Below are positions 19,234-23,138 of a DNA stretch of 23,138 nucleotides, piece after piece. The stretch is from the IMG/VR virus record IMGVR_UViG_3300027659_000215, positions 1 to 23,138 of that record; one strand, given 5' to 3'. The stretch's first letter is position 1; the number at the start of each line of letters is the position of its first letter. Below the pieces are notes generated by a model. The model saw only the letters and a list, made by a program, of their open reading frames with translations. It had not been told where the DNA came from and made no database searches. Position numbers and translations under genes: made by a program. This stretch comes from a virus.

Positions 19234-19790
19234 TATTTTGGAAAAAAGTTGATATTAATGGTTATTTAGATTATAGAAGAGATATTTTAGTTTATCTAAA
19301 TACAAATTTCAAATGGAGGATTATTGATGGAATACCCCAGTTTTGGAATCCAGTTCCATTAATAGATGTTGATACGTATTTTAGTCAATTGACTACGTCA
19401 GTCATTCAATACGGTAGTATAAAAGAAGTTTCTGTATGTTTTTTAGTAAATGACAATTCTACTTTACACATAGATCACACTTGTGGATTAAACGCTGGAG
19501 TAAAAGCACGATTAAATATTCCATTACTTAATTGTGCTGGATCAATAACTGCATTTTATAGTTATAGCGATATTGTTAAATACCCACATACTACTAATGC
19601 TGGTGGAACTAAAACGTGGAATAATTTAGCAAGACTTCACTTAACTCCAGTTACTACCATAGAACTCAACCAACCAACAATATTGCGCACTAGTGAACCA
19701 CACACTGTTTTAAATAAGAATAATAAATACCCTAGAATATCACTAACTATTTCATTTGAAGAAGATGTAGTCAAATATTTGGAAAAATAA
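19230..19790 (+). CDS. 2-oxoglutarate/Fe(II)-dioxygenase-like protein
   Basis: Residues 78-83 are TLHIDH, giving the H80-x-D82 metal motif, followed by ARLNIPLLNCAGSITAFY (93-110), the strand pattern of aspartyl/asparaginyl hydroxylase-like and related dioxygenases. A distal His (H158 in EPHTVLNKN) and R169 in YPRISLTISF fit the second metal ligand and the 2-oxoglutarate-binding Arg. At 186 residues it is the size of a minimal double-stranded beta-helix domain. It probably hydroxylates a small molecule or protein side chain. It is the last gene of the AT-rich operon. Confidence 0.75.
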   Translation: MIFWKKVDINGYLDYRRDILVYLNTNFKWRIIDGIPQFWNPVPLIDVDTYFSQLTTSVIQYGSIKEVSVCFLVNDNSTLHIDHTCGLNAGVKARLNIPLLNCAGSITAFYSYSDIVKYPHTTNAGGTKTWNNLARLHLTPVTTIELNQPTILRTSEPHTVLNKNNKYPRISLTISFEEDVVKYLEK

Positions 19791-19802
19791 ATAATTTTCC
19801 TA

Positions 19803-19831
19803 TGTACATTAATTCGTAATTGTGGTATAAT
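19803..19831 (+). promoter_or_regulatory. Early-type promoter
   Basis: TGTACA 19803-19808, spacer TTAATTCGTAATTGTGG, TATAAT 19826-19831. It marks the return of early-type transcription after the late region. Its spacer is identical to that of the promoter at 22378. Confidence 0.86.
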
Positions 19832-19855
19832 TGATCCATAACAGAAAGGATCGTG

Positions 19856-20869
19856 ATGAGAAAGTTAGCAACAATTCGTAAAATCGACGGCCTCACTCCC
19901 ATTGAAGGAGCTGATGCTATTGAGTGCGCTCACGTTGGTGGATGGAAGGTCGTAGTCAAAAAAGGTGAATACAACGCTGGTGATTTGGCTGTGTACATTG
20001 AGATCGACTCTTGGGTTCCTCACACTCTAGCTCCCTTCCTATCTAAGGGAAACTACCCACGCGTCTACAATGAAGTGGAAGGTGAACGCCTTCGCACGGT
20101 AAAACTGCGTGGTCAAGTTTCTCAAGGGTTGCTATTAAATCTTGACCACGCAATACCGGAAACACATTCGTTTGGTCCTGACGCAGATGTGTCTGAATAT
20201 CTTGGCATTCAAAAGTGGGAACCTCCTCTTGAATTCATGTCTTCAGACGCTAAAGGCGCTTTCCCTTCACAGATTCCAAAGACCGATCAAGAACGTATTC
20301 AGAATCTATCTGCTGAACTTGCTCAATGGAAGACTGAAGACCTCACTTGGGAAGTAACTGAAAAGCTTGAAGGCTCTTCAATGACTGCCTATCTAATTGA
20401 CGGTGAATTTGGAGTGTGTTCTCGTAACCTGAACCTAAAGCTTAATCCTGACGCTACATTTTGGAAGACTGCTATTGATGCAAAGCTTGAAGAAGCTCTG
20501 CGCAAATATGGCGACAATCTTGCAGTTCAAGGTGAACTTATCGGTGAAGGTATTCAAGGCAATATCTACAAGCTAAAGGGTACTCACTTCTACATCTACG
20601 ATATCTATGACATTGCAACTGGTAAGTACTTCGTTCCCGCTGTTCGCAGATTGTTTTGCGAGATGCATCATCTAAATCACTGCCCATCATTTGCTCATAA
20701 GTTTTTCCTAGATGATATCACTATTGACGAACTTCTTGCTAAAGCTGAAGGTAAGTCTGTAATGGGGCTTATTGGCTGCGAACGCGAAGGTTTAGTATAT
20801 AAATGCAACGAGAAGGAAGTTTCCTTCAAGGCAATTTCTAATCGCTATCTGTTAAAATCTAAGGATTGA
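19856..20869 (+). CDS. RNA ligase, DRB0094/Rnl5 type
   Basis: A GTG at 19853 is too close to AAAGGA (19845-19850), so ATG 19856 is chosen. The N-terminal 100 residues (RKLATIRKIDGLTPIEGADA, GDLAVYIEIDSWVP) form the OB-like domain of Deinococcus DRB0094-type RNA ligases. The nucleotidyltransferase part has motif I KLEGSS at 170-175 (Lys170 is the AMP-bearing residue), R190, E227 in GELIGEG, motif III HFYIYDIYD from 244, motif IV EGLVYK at 311-316 and motif V with K325. It seals RNA ends, including nicks in duplexes for the Deinococcus enzyme, and may repair RNAs cut by host defence. The length of 337 matches the family. Confidence 0.9.
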   Translation: MRKLATIRKIDGLTPIEGADAIECAHVGGWKVVVKKGEYNAGDLAVYIEIDSWVPHTLAPFLSKGNYPRVYNEVEGERLRTVKLRGQVSQGLLLNLDHAIPETHSFGPDADVSEYLGIQKWEPPLEFMSSDAKGAFPSQIPKTDQERIQNLSAELAQWKTEDLTWEVTEKLEGSSMTAYLIDGEFGVCSRNLNLKLNPDATFWKTAIDAKLEEALRKYGDNLAVQGELIGEGIQGNIYKLKGTHFYIYDIYDIATGKYFVPAVRRLFCEMHHLNHCPSFAHKFFLDDITIDELLAKAEGKSVMGLIGCEREGLVYKCNEKEVSFKAISNRYLLKSKD

Positions 20870-20870
20870 A

Positions 20871-21518
20871 ATGAAAGTCTATTTTTCTGGTTATCGCAAC
20901 CACTGGTTGTCTCCATACACTATTCTTGAGAAGGTGTTCTATTGGCGTGAAATTGACTACGATGAACCCATCATTCAGAAGTGGTCTAATCGGTTAAATC
21001 CACTGTGTCAGGCTGCGCAAAAGTTTCTGGATTTTGTACATCCTAAGATTAATTATGTGAAGATTGATTACTATGATACGTGGAGTATGGATCATACACT
21101 AGCACATATTGTATTGCCTATGCTCAAACAATTAAAAGAGAAAAAACCAGGTTCACCTTTTACAGATGATGAAGATGTGCCAGAAGAACTAAAATCTACC
21201 TCAGCACCTGCCAAAGAAAATGAATGGGATACTGATGGCAATCACTTTAAACGTTGGGATTGGGTCATGGATGAAATGATCTTTGCGTTTGAATGTAAAT
21301 TAGATGATTCATGGGAAGATGCATTCCGTGAAGGTGTGATTGATTGGAAGTCAGTACCATGTGCATGGGATGAAAACGGCAAACCTACATTATATAGCAC
21401 AGAAGATGGACCGAATAACACCTATAAATGCGATTATGATGGGATGAAAATAGTAAATGATCGAATTCAAAATGGATTCCGCTTGTTCGGTAAGTACTAT
21501 CAAGGGCTATGGGATTAA
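20871..21518 (+). CDS. Conserved phage protein of unknown function, 215 aa
   Basis: The product has MKVYFSGYRNHWLSPYTILE, then DYYDTWSMDHTLAHIVLPML, GSPFTDDEDVPEELKS, and ENEWDTDGNHFKRWDWVMDE followed by MIFAFE. This set of motifs is widespread in T4-like and other large phages, where it is annotated only as hypothetical. The acidic DDEDVPEEL stretch and the WDWV.DEMI.AFE helix are the best markers. It begins 1 bp after the RNA ligase stop, in the same operon. Confidence 0.85.
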   Translation: MKVYFSGYRNHWLSPYTILEKVFYWREIDYDEPIIQKWSNRLNPLCQAAQKFLDFVHPKINYVKIDYYDTWSMDHTLAHIVLPMLKQLKEKKPGSPFTDDEDVPEELKSTSAPAKENEWDTDGNHFKRWDWVMDEMIFAFECKLDDSWEDAFREGVIDWKSVPCAWDENGKPTLYSTEDGPNNTYKCDYDGMKIVNDRIQNGFRLFGKYYQGLWD

Positions 21519-21781
21519 TGCTTAATTGGATTTATGATGATTTTAAATCTCACTCTTTTCGTTTTTGCGTTGAGCTTTTAGCTTGGGCTATTAGCATTGG
21601 TTGTGCCATTGCTATGGCAGCAACAGTTCCTAATCCGCCGCTGCTTATCTTGTATCCCATTTGGATTACTGGTTGCGCTCTCTATGCTTGGGCTGCTTTT
21701 ACTAGAAAATCGTTTAGTATGTTGGCAAACTATCTGTTATTAATAAGTATTGACACAATTGGATTGATGAGAATGTTATGA
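21518..21781 (+). CDS. Small membrane protein, about 87 aa
   Basis: TAATG at 21518 is the likely start; an ATG at 21509 would add three residues but lies too close to the AAGGG at 21502-21506. Three hydrophobic segments can be seen: CVELLAWAISIGCAIAMAAT, LLILYPIWITGCALYAWAAF and SMLANYLLLISIDTIGLM. No family is recognised. It overlaps the following exonuclease gene by 4 bp. Confidence 0.72.
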   Translation: MLNWIYDDFKSHSFRFCVELLAWAISIGCAIAMAATVPNPPLLILYPIWITGCALYAWAAFTRKSFSMLANYLLLISIDTIGLMRML

Positions 21782-22374
21782 ATGAATGTGTAATTTACGA
21801 CTTTGAAACATTAAGTCAAGATACTCAAAGAGGTGTGGTGACATCGTTTGCTTTACTGTCGTTTAGCGAGAAGCGCTATATTAAAGATCCATATTCTTAC
21901 GAAGAACTGGTGGAAAGTTGTGCTTACATTAAGTTTGACGTTGAAGAACAAGTTAAAACTTTTAAACGTACGATGAGTAAGGACACAGTTGATTGGTGGG
22001 CTGAGCAAGGTGACGAAGCTAAGAAACAAATTCGGCCTTCACCAGAAGATAAGTCTATTTACGCGCTTTATGAACTATTAATTAATAGCTGTGAGTGTCC
22101 GAAGATAAAGAAGTCTTATACTCGTGGTAATACCTTTGATCCTATGTTTCTTCAATATCTAATGGATGATACTGGGCACCAAAATCCTTTCCACTGGCGC
22201 ACCATTCGTGATACACGATCTATGATTGAAGGTATGTCCTTTGGTATGGATTTAGACAATAGCTTTATGCCAGGTAATCTGGTTTCTAAGTTTCTTAAGC
22301 ATAATCCATGTCATGACGTTGCAATGGACGTTATGCGCATGCAACTGCTTGCTCAAGCCATTCTAGCAAAATAA
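21778..22374 (+). CDS. dexA: DexA-like 3'-5' exonuclease
   Basis: The N-terminus has exonuclease motif I CVIYDFETLS (D8, E10), motif II RGNTFDPMFL (D121) and motif III HDVAMDVMRMQ (H179, D184), the DEDDh arrangement of the DnaQ fold. T4 DexA has the same IDFET opening and size range, and degrades single-stranded DNA 3' to 5'. The 198 residues fit a DexA-type enzyme rather than a polymerase proofreading domain. It starts in an ATGA overlap with the membrane protein gene. The gene symbol is by analogy. Confidence 0.83.
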   Translation: MNECVIYDFETLSQDTQRGVVTSFALLSFSEKRYIKDPYSYEELVESCAYIKFDVEEQVKTFKRTMSKDTVDWWAEQGDEAKKQIRPSPEDKSIYALYELLINSCECPKIKKSYTRGNTFDPMFLQYLMDDTGHQNPFHWRTIRDTRSMIEGMSFGMDLDNSFMPGNLVSKFLKHNPCHDVAMDVMRMQLLAQAILAK

Positions 22375-22377
22375 CAG

Positions 22378-22406
22378 TGTACATTAATTCGTAATTGTGG
22401 TATAAT
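22378..22406 (+). promoter_or_regulatory. Early-type promoter placed for a leaderless transcript
   Basis: TGTACA 22378-22383, spacer TTAATTCGTAATTGTGG, TATAAT 22401-22406. The ATG begins at 22412, only five bases after the -10 box, so transcription should start at or next to the start codon. Confidence 0.86.
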
Positions 22407-22411
22407 TAACT

Positions 22412-23138
22412 ATGAAAATAGCTCTTGCCTCTGACGTCCATCTTGAGTTTGGTCAACTCGAAATCAATAACACTGAGAACGCTGATGCGCTTATTCTATC
22501 TGGTGACATCTGTGTCGCTAAGGATTTGAATGATCGTGCCGATGTTAACATACTCGGTGAATCACACAAGTCTAATAGATACCATGCGTTTTTTCAGAAG
22601 TGCTCTGAAGAATTCAAGCATGTGATCTATATTGCCGGTAATCACGAACACTATCACGGTGACTTTGCAACGTCTATCCCGCGTATTTGTGAGAAGCTTG
22701 CCTACTTGCCTAACCTTCATTTCCTCGATAAAGAGTTTGTAACCCTTGATGACATAACTTTCGTTGGTGGTACTCTTTGGACAGATATGAACAAAGAAGA
22801 TCCAAAAACGCTGTACTCGATCAAGAGTTACATGAATGATTATCAAATCATTAAAAACTCTGATCGAGTAGTAAATTTTCGTGATGAAGAAGGTAATTTT
22901 CACATCCGTCAAGCAAAGTTTTCACCAGAAGATTCTGTAGAAGATCACAAAGCAATGTTGGATTTTATCGATCATTCTACTAAGGATATTAATAAAAAGT
23001 TTGTTGTTGTGGGTCACCACTCACCTTCGAAGCTTTCCACTAAGCCTCAGTACGAAAAAGATGTAATAGTCAATGGCGCTTACTCTTCTGATTTGTCGGA
23101 GTTCATTCTTGATCGTCCACAAATCAAAGTCTGGACAC
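22412..23138 (+). CDS. Calcineurin-like metallophosphoesterase, cut by the window end
   Basis: The 242 residues present show the metal-binding motifs of the superfamily in order: D8-x-H10 in ASDVHLEFG, GD at 31-32 in ILSGDI, GNHE at 76-79, and GHHSPS at 201-206. The protein should be a metal-dependent phosphodiesterase or phosphatase. Being next to RNA ligase and exonuclease genes, it may trim nucleic acid ends or cyclic nucleotides. The next in-frame ATG would remove the first motif, so ATG 22412 is required although it leaves no room for a ribosome binding site after the promoter. The C-terminal part, where GxH lies, is outside the window. Confidence 0.88.
   Translation, partial: MKIALASDVHLEFGQLEINNTENADALILSGDICVAKDLNDRADVNILGESHKSNRYHAFFQKCSEEFKHVIYIAGNHEHYHGDFATSIPRICEKLAYLPNLHFLDKEFVTLDDITFVGGTLWTDMNKEDPKTLYSIKSYMNDYQIIKNSDRVVNFRDEEGNFHIRQAKFSPEDSVEDHKAMLDFIDHSTKDINKKFVVVGHHSPSKLSTKPQYEKDVIVNGAYSSDLSEFILDRPQIKVWT

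Noticed and set aside
20142-20357. 71-codon plus-strand frame inside the RNA ligase gene
   Set aside because: It lies out of frame in the well-supported ligase gene and has no ribosome binding site.
22562-22912. 116-codon reading frame on the minus strand
   Set aside because: It lies fully inside the metallophosphoesterase gene, which has all its motifs. It is a shadow frame.

Overview
The window looks like part of a large tailed-phage genome (Caudoviricetes) of T4-like regulatory style. All convincing genes are on the plus strand, packed with ATGA or TAATG overlaps, and mostly 50-130 codons long. Recognisable products are phage-typical: an AAA+ ATPase, a DRB0094/Rnl5-type RNA ligase, a DexA-like exonuclease, a Rv2179c-like exonuclease, a metallophosphoesterase, glycine-rich tail fibres and many small conserved phage proteins. 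Two TATAAATA boxes match the T4-type late promoter. A Gram-negative host is likely because two genes carry Sec signal peptides on periplasmic-binding-protein-like products. Their resemblance to the Bug/TctC family, which is expanded in Burkholderiales, makes a betaproteobacterial host plausible, but this is inference.

Region 1 (1-11,130) is an early/accessory region of about 43 small genes. It is cut into short operons by about 15 copies of one promoter cassette: TGTACA, exactly 17 bp, TATAAT, usually preceded by ACGG and followed by a similar leader ending in an AAGGAAAC-type ribosome binding site. Three intergenic stretches (4282-4353, 6129-6305, 10942-11087) carry strong hairpins or multi-helix RNA folds directly upstream of one of these promoters, like the mobile promoter/stem-loop cassettes described in T4-type phages. 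One promoter here (and another at 22,378) sits only 5-6 nt from the ATG, so those genes are probably translated from leaderless mRNA.

Region 2 (11,140-14,031) is the switch to late genes. It holds a small gene with a terminator-like hairpin, then two tandem paralogous glycine-rich tail fibre/adhesin genes, each with its own TATAAATA promoter and the same Shine-Dalgarno-less leader, then a small companion gene.

Region 3 (14,030-19,790) is the most unusual part. It is a very AT-rich (17-20% GC in two lines counted, against 43% in a line of the ATPase gene), tightly coupled seven-gene operon: three PP-loop (SGGxDS) ATP-pyrophosphatase-like proteins, two secreted Bug/TctC-like binding proteins, a membrane di-iron fatty-acid-hydroxylase-like protein, and a 2-oxoglutarate/Fe(II)-dioxygenase-like protein. 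No early-type promoter or TATAAATA box was found inside it. It looks like an acquired late-expressed module for making or modifying a small molecule, lipid or peptide, possibly with a periplasmic arm. I recognise no described phage system with this composition.

Region 4 (19,800-23,138) returns to ordinary base composition and the early promoter: RNA ligase, a conserved phage protein, a small membrane protein, a DexA-like exonuclease, and a metallophosphoesterase cut by the window end.
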